The notes under the pieces were generated by a model. The model was not told the DNA's origin. It saw only the letters and a list, made by a program, of their open reading frames with translations, and did not search any database. 64,000 bases of DNA from Micromonospora sp. WMMD1102 (GTDB lineage: Bacteria > Actinomycetota > Actinomycetes > Mycobacteriales > Micromonosporaceae). Below, in pieces: positions 1 to 7,355 of this stretch. Position 1 is the first letter of the stretch. Each line of letters opens with the position of its first letter. The DNA is taken from the NCBI RefSeq assembly GCF_029626265.1, contig NZ_JARUBN010000001.1:3410001-3474000 (forward strand). Direction: 5' to 3'. The translations under genes were made by a program, and so were the position numbers.

Positions 1-360
1 AACGACATGCGTCGTGTCCTGACCCGCGCCGGAGCCGGGGACGAGGCCGCCGAGCACGCCCTGGCGATGTACTGCCACCGGATCCGCAAGTACGTCGGTG
101 CCTACCACGCGGTGCTCGGCCGGCTGGACGCGGTCGTCTTCACCGCCGGTGTCGGTGAGCACAGTCCGGCGGTCCGGGGCCGGGCGCTGGCCGGGCTGGA
201 GCCGCTGGGCATCGTCGTCGACCCGGCCCGTAACGCCGCCGGCCCGCCCGCCCGGGTCGTCTCGGCCGAGGGTGGCCGGGTCGCCGTCTGCGTCGTACCG
301 ACCGACGAGGAACGCGGCATCGCCGAGGAGACCGCCGCCGCGCTGCGCCTCGCACACTGA
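1..360 (+). CDS. ackA: Acetate kinase, C-terminal part (5' truncated by window edge)
   Basis: Interconverts acetate plus ATP and acetyl phosphate plus ADP in the cytoplasm. The visible 119 residues contain the typical C-terminal AckA features: the NDMR start of the last helical region, the helix IRKYVGAYHAVLGRLD, the FTAGVGEHSPAVR loop of the ASKHA fold, and the end PTDEERGIAEET. The reading frame is open from base 1, so the gene begins upstream and the ATG at 7 is internal. It faces a phosphoketolase gene across a shared terminator; phosphoketolase makes acetyl phosphate, which acetate kinase can convert to ATP and acetate, so the pair fits a phosphoketolase shunt. A phosphotransacetylase would be expected upstream but is outside the window. 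Confidence 0.95.
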   Translation, partial: NDMRRVLTRAGAGDEAAEHALAMYCHRIRKYVGAYHAVLGRLDAVVFTAGVGEHSPAVRGRALAGLEPLGIVVDPARNAAGPPARVVSAEGGRVAVCVVPTDEERGIAEETAAALRLAH

Positions 361-361
361 G

Positions 362-396
362 CGGGCCCGCCGATCCTGTAAAGGTCGGCGGGCCCG
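362..396. terminator. Bidirectional terminator between ackA and phosphoketolase
   Basis: A perfect 12-bp inverted repeat (362-373 pairing with 385-396, arm CGGGCCCGCCGA) encloses an 11-base loop. It starts just after the ackA stop and ends just before the phosphoketolase stop, so it can serve both convergent genes. No long T-run follows, as is usual in very G+C-rich actinomycetes. Confidence 0.8.
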
Positions 397-406
397 TTCG
401 GGAGGT

Positions 407-2839
407 TCAGCCGCGCGGTGCCCAGTCGCCGAGGGACCAGTCCCGTACCTCCGGCATGTCCTCGAGGTGCTCGACCACGTACGCCTCGTGCCGGGCGAGT
501 TGCTGCTCGCACCAGCGGGCCAGTTCGGCGGCGCCCCGGGGCAGTCGCCGGGCGTTGTTGATCGCGTCCAGCACCAGGTGGTAGCGGGAGGTCCGGTTCC
601 GTACCGTCATGTCGAACGGGGTGGTGGTGGTGCCCTGTTCCACGAAGCCGCGTACCCGGAACCGGTCGGCGTCCGGCCGCCCGTGCACGAGCTGGTGGAT
701 GGCGCCCGGATAGCCGTGGAAGGCGAAGACCACGTCGACGGTGTCGGTGAACAGTTCGGTGAAGAGGGTCGGGCTCATCCCGTGCGGGTGGTCCTTCGGC
801 CGGACCAGGGTCATCAGGTCGACGACGTTCACCACCCGGACCTTCATCCCGGGCAGCCGTTCCCGGAGGATCTGGGCGGCGGCGACGGTCTCCATGGTGA
901 CCACGTCGCCGGCACAGGCGAGCACGATGTCCGGGTCGGTGCTGCCGTCGTCGGTGCCGGCCCACTCCCAGATGCCGGCGCCCTGGGCGCAGTGTGCCAT
1001 CGCGTCCGCCATCGACAGCCACTGCAACTGCGGCTGCTTGTCGATCACGAGCAGGTTGATGTACGACCGGGACCGCAGGCAGTGGTCGGCGACCGAGAGC
1101 AGGCAGTTGGCGTCCGGCGGCAGGTAGATCCGGGCGATGTCGCCGCGCTGGGTCAGCACCACCTGGATCAGCCCGGGACCCTGGTGTGAGAAGCCGTTGT
1201 GGTCGTTGCGCCAGGCGGTCGAGGTGAGCAGGATGTTCAGGCTGGGCACCTTGGCCCGCCACGGCAGGTGCCGGGCCTCCTGCAACCACTTGCCGTGCTG
1301 CACGGTCTGCGACGCGCTGACCATCGCGAACGCCTCGTAGGTGGCGAACATGCCGTGCCGGCCGGTCAGCGTGTATCCCTCCAGCCAGCCGTGGCAGTTG
1401 TGCTCGGAGAGTACCTCCATCACCCGGCCGTCGCGGCCGATCGCCACGTCGGCGTCGGTGACCTGTTCCATGAAGGCCCGGTCGGAGACCTCGAAGACGG
1501 CGCCGAGCCGGTTGCTGTTGGTCTCGTCCGGGCAGAACAGCCGGAACGTGTCGGGGTTGCGCCGGTAGACGTCCCGGAGGAGTTCGCCGAGCCGGCGGGT
1601 CGACTCGACCCGCAGCTTCGCCGGGGTCGGCACGTCGACCGCGTAGTCGCGGTAATCCGGCAGGTCCAGGTCGCGGGTGAGCAGCCCGCCGTTGGCGTGC
1701 GGCGACGCGCTCATCCGCAGGTCGCCCCGGGGTGGCAGGTCCCGCACGGTCTCGACGGGGGCGCCGGCACCGTCGAAGAGTTCCGCCGGCCGGTACGACC
1801 GCAGCCAGCTCTCCAGGATCGCCAGGTGCTCCGGGTTGTCCCGTACCCCGGAGAGCGGCACCTGGTGGGACCGCCAGCTGCCGGTGACCTTCACCCCGTC
1901 GACCTCCTCGGGGCCGGTCCAGCCCTTCGGTGACCGCAGGATGACCAGGGGCCAGCGTGGCCGGCTGCCGTCCCAGTCGCCGTCCCGGGCGGCCTGCTGG
2001 ATGGCCCGAATCCGCCCCCACGCCTGCGCGAGGGTCGCCGCGAACCGGTGGTGCGAGCCGGGCAGGTCGGCGCAGTCGACCTCGAGCACGTCGTAGCCGT
2101 GCCCCTCGAAGAGTGCCCGGACCTCGGCCGGGTCCTTCCGGGCCAGCACGGTCGGGCCGGCGATCTTGGCGCCGTTGAGGTGCAGGATCGGCAGCACCGC
2201 GCCGTCCCGGGTCGGGTTGAGGAAGGAGATGCCCTTCCAGGAGCCCTCCAGCGGGCCGGTCTCCGCCTCGCCGTCCCCGACGACGGCGACGGCGAGCAGG
2301 TCGGGGTTGTCCATCACGGCGCCGAAGGCGTGCACCAGCACGTACCCGAGTTCGCCGCCCTCGTGGATCGAGCCCGGGGTGGTCACCGAGACGTGGCTCG
2401 GGATGCCGCCGGGGCTGGAGAACTGCCGGAAGAGCCGGAGCATCCCGGCCTCGTCCTGGCCGACGTCCGGATAGATCTCGCTGTAGGTGCCCTCCAGGTA
2501 GCCCGCCGCGACCAGCGCCGGCCCGCCGTGCCCCGGCCCGGCCAGATAGATCGCCTGCTGTCCGGTGAGCCGGATCAGCCGGGAGACGTGTGCGTAGATG
2601 AGCGACAGGCCGGGGCTGGTCCCCCAGTGCCCGAGCAGCCGTGGCTTGATGTGCTCCGGCGTGAGCGGCTCCCGCAGCAGCGGGTTGCCCCGCAGGTAGA
2701 TCTGCCCGACCGTCAGGTAGTTGTTAGCCCGCCACCATGCGTCGAGCCGGGCGAGTTCGGACTCGTCCGGAGTCGCGAGGGTGTGCAGGATCGCGGCGTC
2801 GTCCGCCGTCCCGATCTGGTCCTTCGTGTCCGTTGCCAC
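407..2839 (-). CDS. xfp: Phosphoketolase (xylulose-5-phosphate/fructose-6-phosphate)
   Basis: TPP-dependent cytoplasmic enzyme cleaving xylulose 5-phosphate (and often fructose 6-phosphate) with phosphate to acetyl phosphate plus glyceraldehyde 3-phosphate (or erythrose 4-phosphate). The 810-residue product has the usual family length. Visible features are NNYLTVGQIYL near residue 40, the GPGHGGPA loop near 101-108, and the TPP-binding GDGEAETGPLEGSW near 188-201. The GTG start at 2839 (MATDTK...) follows GGAAGGGTTGAGC. The frame stays open upstream to 3538, but that part is not phosphoketolase-like. Convergent with acetate kinase, which consumes its product. Whether both sugar phosphates are used cannot be told from sequence. 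Confidence 0.96.
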   Translation of the reverse strand: MATDTKDQIGTADDAAILHTLATPDESELARLDAWWRANNYLTVGQIYLRGNPLLREPLTPEHIKPRLLGHWGTSPGLSLIYAHVSRLIRLTGQQAIYLAGPGHGGPALVAAGYLEGTYSEIYPDVGQDEAGMLRLFRQFSSPGGIPSHVSVTTPGSIHEGGELGYVLVHAFGAVMDNPDLLAVAVVGDGEAETGPLEGSWKGISFLNPTRDGAVLPILHLNGAKIAGPTVLARKDPAEVRALFEGHGYDVLEVDCADLPGSHHRFAATLAQAWGRIRAIQQAARDGDWDGSRPRWPLVILRSPKGWTGPEEVDGVKVTGSWRSHQVPLSGVRDNPEHLAILESWLRSYRPAELFDGAGAPVETVRDLPPRGDLRMSASPHANGGLLTRDLDLPDYRDYAVDVPTPAKLRVESTRRLGELLRDVYRRNPDTFRLFCPDETNSNRLGAVFEVSDRAFMEQVTDADVAIGRDGRVMEVLSEHNCHGWLEGYTLTGRHGMFATYEAFAMVSASQTVQHGKWLQEARHLPWRAKVPSLNILLTSTAWRNDHNGFSHQGPGLIQVVLTQRGDIARIYLPPDANCLLSVADHCLRSRSYINLLVIDKQPQLQWLSMADAMAHCAQGAGIWEWAGTDDGSTDPDIVLACAGDVVTMETVAAAQILRERLPGMKVRVVNVVDLMTLVRPKDHPHGMSPTLFTELFTDTVDVVFAFHGYPGAIHQLVHGRPDADRFRVRGFVEQGTTTTPFDMTVRNRTSRYHLVLDAINNARRLPRGAAELARWCEQQLARHEAYVVEHLEDMPEVRDWSLGDWAPRG

Positions 2840-3038
2840 GCTCAACCCTTCCGCAGGCGTATGTCGTCGGTGGGCGGGCCACCCACGGGTCCGGTACCGG
2901 ATCCGCAGCGGTTTCCGGCCGCCTCCCCCACGGTATGACCGGTGGCGCCCCGGGGTGACCGGGACGAGGTCCGTCCCGCCCGGGACCTTCGACCCGTTGA
3001 CCCGCCCGGAGGCCCTGTTCCCGGCAGACGGCGGTTCC

Positions 3039-3317
3039 TCATTCCCGACCCGGCCCCGGCCGTTCCGGCAGGCTCTCCCGAAGTGCCCGTACCCGGCACA
3101 GATAGAAGTACTCCGGCCCCTCGGTGCCGTCGTGCCGCTGTGCCCGCGCCCGCAGGTGCACCCCTTCCAGGGCCAGCAGGTCGGCGTTCGCCGGGACGGC
3201 CGTGACCCTGATCCGGATGTCGCCGCGACCGTAGCAGTAGTCCGCCTGGCGCAGTGTGAACACGTCGCCGACCCGGACGACGGGCCAGCGGGCCGGCGGG
3301 CGCCGCTCAGCCTCCAT
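3039..3317 (-). CDS. Small protein, paralogue of the overlapping upstream gene
   Basis: A 92-residue soluble protein of no family I can name. It shares a block with its upstream neighbour: a GD near residue 16, a YC pair, GDIRIRVTAVP, a leucine-rich LLALEG strand, and a final aromatic plus arginine segment. The pattern suggests one small beta-rich domain. Its ATG overlaps the last 11 bases of the upstream gene, so translation is probably coupled. No signal peptide or membrane segment is seen. The pair lies divergent to an XRE/DUF5753 regulator, but there is no direct evidence of a link. Function unknown. Confidence 0.65.
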   Translation of the reverse strand: MEAERRPPARWPVVRVGDVFTLRQADYCYGRGDIRIRVTAVPANADLLALEGVHLRARAQRHDGTEGPEYFYLCRVRALRESLPERPGPGRE

Positions 3318-3609
3318 GGTCGGCGTTCCGGGGCCGGATCTGGCACCGTTCGGGCCGGACGTAGTGCCAGGTGTCCCGGACGGCTTCCACCCCGTCGGCG
3401 TCCAGGACGTAGCCGCGCAGTAGCAGCCAGTCCCGGCCGTCGTCGATTTTCGGCGGTACGACGGTGACCCGTAACCGGAGATCGCCGACGACCGGGGGTT
3501 GCACGTGGTGGCAGTAGTGCTGTCCCTCCGGACACCACAATTGATCGCCTTCGGCTATCTTCCTGCGGTCCCTGTCCGGCCTGCCCCCGATGCTGCGCAG
3601 GTTGAGCAT
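3307..3609 (-). CDS. Small protein, first of an overlapping paralogous pair
   Basis: A 100-residue protein beginning MLNLRSIGG; the ATG at 3609 is preceded by a strong ribosome site (GGAGGGAAAGC). The core (GDQLWCPEG, YC, GDLRLRVTVVP, then LLLRGYVLDADG and WHYVRPER) matches the downstream gene residue for residue in the conserved positions, so the two arose by tandem duplication. The frame is open farther upstream to 3771, but without a ribosome site and through AT-richer promoter-like DNA, so the shorter start was chosen. Function unknown; the basic N-terminus (RPDRDRRK) could contact nucleic acid, but that is speculation. Confidence 0.65.
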   Translation of the reverse strand: MLNLRSIGGRPDRDRRKIAEGDQLWCPEGQHYCHHVQPPVVGDLRLRVTVVPPKIDDGRDWLLLRGYVLDADGVEAVRDTWHYVRPERCQIRPRNADHGG

Positions 3610-3824
3610 GCTTTCCCTCCGACGTCTCGCGAAAAGGTACGGGGCGGCGCGCGCTTGCAGGCCATAGTGGACGAGTATTGACCGGCGTGCAATATTCCAG
3701 AGCAGAAAGTCAGCCACATATCTTGCTTTCCGAACGCCGCACCGATAAGGGTTCCAAAGCGGCGGGTACAACCATTCCAGAAGTGCCGTCCGGCAGGCCC
3801 GACAGGGAAGGAACGAATCCGATC

Positions 3825-4702
3825 ATGACGAGCGAGCAAGGGTCGACGGTCCCCCGCCGACAGCTTGGCGATATCTGCGCAGGGCCCGCGAGGACGCCGG
3901 CATCACCCGGGAGGCGGCCGCCCGGGAACTCGAGTGGTCGGTGCAGAAGTTGTGGCGGATCGAGAATGGCGCCACGTCGTTACGGGCGATCGACGCCCGC
4001 AACATGAGCGAGCTGTACAGGGTGAGCCGCGAACTGACCGAGGAACTGATGACACTCGCCCGGGAAACGAAGGCCAAGGGCTGGTGGCACGCGTACGGTG
4101 GCGCCATCGCACCCTTCTTCGAGCTGTACGTCGGCCTGGAGAGCGCCGCCGAACGCATCCGCAGCTACGAAGCCGAACTGATCCCCGGCCTGTTGCAGAC
4201 CGAGGAGTACACCCGCGAGGTCGTCCGGGTATTCGGGGCGCACAGGTCGGCGGAGGAGAGGGAGCAACGGGTTGCGATCAAGCTCGAACGACAGCATCTG
4301 CTGCGCCGCCGGCTTCCCCCACCGCCCGACCTACGGGTGATCCTGAACGAGGCGGCACTGCGCCGCCCACTGGCCGAAGCCAAAGCGATGGCCCACCAGC
4401 TCCACCACCTGGTCAACGTCTCCACGGAGCTGCCGAACGTAAGCGTCCGGGTCCTGCCCTTCAGCGCCGGGTTGCATCCGGCCGGAGCCGGAGCGTTCCT
4501 CATCTTCGACTTCGACCAAGGCAGGACCCACCCGGAACCCTCCACTGTCTACAGCGAGGGCGCCACCGGCGCCATCTATCTCGACAAGCCATCGGAAGTC
4601 GCCACCTACGAGCGGATCTGGGCGGGTCTGGACGAGGCTGCTCTGGACACGGGACAATCGCATCGACTGATCACTGCCCTTGCCGAGGAGTACGAGTCAT
4701 GA
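3825..4702 (+). CDS. XRE-family regulator with DUF5753 domain, frameshifted near its N-terminus
   Basis: Typical actinomycete XRE regulator: an N-terminal helix-turn-helix followed by DUF5753 (WWHAYGG, ELIPGLLQTEEYTREV, LPFSAGLHPAGAGAFLIFDF). The main frame is intact from about 3869 to 4702. The natural ATG at 3825, preceded by GGAAGGA, is in another frame: it reads MTSEQGSTVPRRQLG and would continue into the helix-turn-helix YLRRAREDAGITREAAAR if one base (GGCGA instead of the expected GGCCGA) were restored near 3869. As written, the only start in the main frame is the GTG at 3941, which would remove the first half of the DNA-binding domain. This is either a real frameshift or a base-calling error. 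DUF397 follows with an ATGA overlap, the usual arrangement. Confidence 0.75.
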
Positions 4703-4893
4703 GCGATCTTCCCGCTCCGCTGTGGCGCAAGAGCAGCCGTAGTACCGCCGACGGCAACTGCGTGGAGGTCGCCGACAATCTTGTCGGAGTGGTGGCCGTT
4801 CGGGACAGCAAGGACCGGGACGGCGCGACCCTGGTCTTCGCGCCGTCGGCGTGGTGCGCGTTCGTCGCCGCAGCACGTCGACCCACCGGATAG
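4699..4893 (+). CDS. DUF397 protein
   Basis: A 64-residue DUF397 protein, recognised by WRKSSRS near the start, the NCVEVA segment, VAVRDSKD, and a terminal helix beginning at the SAWCAFV residues. Its ATG overlaps the TGA of the XRE/DUF5753 regulator (ATGA), so the two are translationally coupled. DUF397 proteins nearly always accompany this regulator type, and in streptomycetes such pairs (for example the BldB and WhiJ-type systems) influence development. Specific role here unknown; if the upstream frameshift is real, coupling may still be supplied by the intact main frame. Confidence 0.9.
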   Translation: MSDLPAPLWRKSSRSTADGNCVEVADNLVGVVAVRDSKDRDGATLVFAPSAWCAFVAAARRPTG

Positions 4894-4933
4894 CACGTCT
4901 CCCCCGCACCACCACCACTGCGACGGCGTCGCC

Positions 4934-4985
4934 ATGATCCGGTAGCGTCCGGCCTGCCCGAACAGGCCGAACGCTACGGGATCAT
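4934..4985. terminator. Long imperfect hairpin between convergent genes
   Basis: Two 23-base arms (4934-4956 and 4963-4985) pair with only two mismatches around a 6-base loop (CCCGAA). The hairpin lies between the DUF397 gene and the convergent DUF6191 gene and overlaps the DUF6191 stop codon (4982-4984). It probably terminates both transcripts. It is unusually long for a terminator in this window. Confidence 0.75.
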
Positions 4986-5251
4986 CGGAACCGAGGGCCC
5001 AGGCGCGGGTGGTCGTCGGCGTTGGCCGACGGAAGTACACGCTGCTCCTGGACCTCGATCTCCTGCCGCCAGCGATGCGCACCGGGATTCCACGCCTCGT
5101 CGATCGGGCCCATCACCTGCGCGCCGACGCCGCTGCGTCGAACGTGCCGGGCCAGCCAGGCGAACCCGGTCAGCAGCACGCCGAGCCCGCCGCCGACGAT
5201 AAGCATCCCCAGCAGCGTGTCCACGGCTGCCAGCCTATTCGAAATGCCCAC
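4982..5251 (-). CDS. DUF6191 small membrane protein
   Basis: About 89 residues: one N-terminal membrane segment (LLGMLIVGGGLGVLLTGFAWLA), a basic stop-transfer stretch (RHVRR), then the DUF6191-like tail GPIDEAWNPGAHRWRQEIEVQEQR. Small single-span proteins of this sort are common in Micromonosporaceae and have no known function. The GTG at 5251 was chosen; a second GTG at 5224 (80 residues) is equally possible because neither has a clear ribosome site. The stop codon lies within a long terminator hairpin. Confidence 0.6.
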   Translation of the reverse strand: MGISNRLAAVDTLLGMLIVGGGLGVLLTGFAWLARHVRRSGVGAQVMGPIDEAWNPGAHRWRQEIEVQEQRVLPSANADDHPRLGPRFR

Positions 5252-5501
5252 GCCCGCGCCCAACCCCAGCCGTGCCACGCGTCGATGCTGCGGCGATACG
5301 TCGACTGCGTACGATATGCGAACTACCGCTCGGCTCAGGTGGTCGACCGTCCGGCGCTGCGTCGAGCAGCCATTGATCAAGATGGCGCTTTCCCAGGCAT
5401 AGGTTCCGTCCGAGATCCGAAGCCACTACGCCTGGCGTCGACGCGGGACGCCGATCCGTGACACCGCGCCACGCCTCGCCCCCGCCCAAGCGAGGTACGT
5501 C

Positions 5502-7103
5502 GTGCCACTGCTCTCCGCACTCGACCACCGCCACACCGTCGCACCACCCGGCTACAGCCGCTGGCTGATACCGCCCGCCGCACTCTCCGTGCACCTGTGC
5601 ATCGGCCAGGCGTACGCGACGAGTGTCTACAAGAACTCCCTGATCGCGCACTTCGACGCGAGCCAGACCGCGATCGGGATCATCTTCAGCATCGCCATCG
5701 TGATGCTCGGCCTCTCGGCCGCGCTCGGCGGCACCTGGGTCGAGTCGAACGGGCCGCGCTAGGCGATGTTCGTCTCGGCCTGCTTCTGGGCCACCGGCTT
5801 CCTGGTCGGCGCGCTGGGCATCGCGACCGGGCAGCTCTGGCTGGTCTACCTCGGCTACGGCGTGCTCGGCGGCATCGGTCTCGGCATCGGGTACATCTCG
5901 CCGGTCTCCACGCTGATCAAGTGGTTCCCGGACCGTCCCGGGCTGGCCACCGGCCTGGCCATCATGGGTTTCGGCGGCGGCGCGATGCTGGCCAGCCCGC
6001 TCTCCCGGCAACTGCTCTCGTTCTACGACCCGAACTACGACCCGGGCAACTCCGGCTCGGTCGCCTCCGGCGGCGCCCTGGTCGGGCTCTTCGTCACCCT
6101 CGGTCTCGGCTACTTCGCCATCATGATGTTCGGGGTGGTCAACGTCCGGGTGCCGGCGCCGGGTTGGCGTCCCGCCGGCTTCGACCCGGGTACGGTGGCC
6201 GCCAGGCCACTGGTGACCACGGCGAACGTCTCGGCGTCGAACGCGATCCGCACCCGCTCGTTCTGGTTGCTCTGGATCGTGCTGTTCTGCAACGTCACCG
6301 CCGGGATCGGCATCCTGGAACAGGCCAGCCCGATGATCCAGGACTTCTTCCGGGACGGCGGCACGTCGAGCGTCACCATCGCGGCGGCCGGCGGCTTCGT
6401 CGGGCTGCTGTCGCTGTTCAACATGGCCGGCCGGTTCGTCTGGTCGTCCACTTCGGACGTCATCGGGCGACGGCCGATCTACCTGGTCTACCTCGGTGTC
6501 GGCATGGTGCTGTACGCCCTGCTCGCCGTCGTCGGCTCCACCGCCACCGCCCTGTTCGTCCTGCTGGCCTGCGTCATCCTCTCCTTCTACGGCGGCGGCT
6601 TCGCCACCGTGCCGGCGTACCTGCGGGACCTCTTCGGCACCTACCAGGTCGGGGCGATCCACGGACGGCTGCTGACCGCCTGGTCGGCGGCGGGGATCGC
6701 CGGCCCGCTGATCGTCAACGGCTTCCTGGACGCACAGGGCAAGCCGGGCACCCTCACCGCCTCCGCGTACCAGCCGGCCCTGTTCACCATGGTCGGCGTA
6801 CTGGCGGTCGGATTCGTGGCGAACCTGCTGATCCGGCCGGTGCCGACGGACTTCCACGAGCCGGTCCGGACCGCAGCGCCGGCCACCCCGAGCCCGGACG
6901 CCACGCAGGGTGCCCGGACCGCCACGACCGATCACGGTACGGCGGCCGGGCCGACCGGTACGCCGGAGGACCGGCACCCGACGAGCGGGCAACCGGACGG
7001 CCGGTCCGGCCGATTGTGGATCTCCTGGCTGCTGGTCGCCGTACTCCTCGGGTACGGGGTTGTACAGACTGTAATCACGGCGGCGAAACTCTTCACCGGT
7101 TGA
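5502..7103 (+). pseudogene. OFA-family (oxalate/formate-type) MFS transporter interrupted by an in-frame amber codon
   Basis: One reading frame runs from the GTG at 5502 to 7103 (534 codons) but contains TAG at 5760-5762. The first piece (86 residues) gives the N-terminus and first two membrane helices (GYSRWLIPPAALSVHLCIGQAY, then SIAIVMLGLSAALGGTWVESNGPR). The second begins ATG at 5766 (MFVSACFWATGF) and carries the remaining helices, including GYISPVSTLIKWFPDRPGLATG, which is typical of OFA antiporters. The stop falls in the helix 2-3 loop (major-facilitator motif A), where the family commonly has a lysine; AAG to TAG would explain it. The gene is otherwise undamaged, so the mutation is recent, a sequencing error, or suppressed. 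Substrate unknown. Confidence 0.85.
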
Positions 7104-7355
7104 CCCGGATTGCCCGCCCCCCGGGGGCAGCCAACTCCACCGATCGTGAAACATAATCGGCAGGGGACTCATCCCCCCGGCCCGTTTTCCCGTACCTGAT
7201 GGGGGTCGGACCGCCGTCGAGCGACGCGCGGCGGTACGACTCCGCCCAAAGTGGCGCTCTCGGGACGGGGCACAATAGGCGGCCGTGCCCGTCGCGAGAC
7301 GGGTGGCAGGCGGGGCGTGGTGGTGGGCGCGCCGAGGCGGAAGATCGAGGAGCAG

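Noticed and set aside
102..2021. Long open frame antisense to ackA and within phosphoketolase
   Set aside because: Composition is typical of a shadow frame in very G+C-rich DNA; the phosphoketolase frame on the same strand is clearly coding.
5760..5762. Amber codon read as pyrrolysine or another programmed recoding
   Set aside because: OFA transporters do not contain such residues, and the position normally holds a charged loop residue; nonsense mutation is simpler.
7184..7208. GTTT-N15-GGGTCG before the heme membrane protein gene as a sixth SigB/F promoter
   Set aside because: The -10 has C in place of the invariant A (GGGTCG), and the distance to the ATG is about 150 bp.
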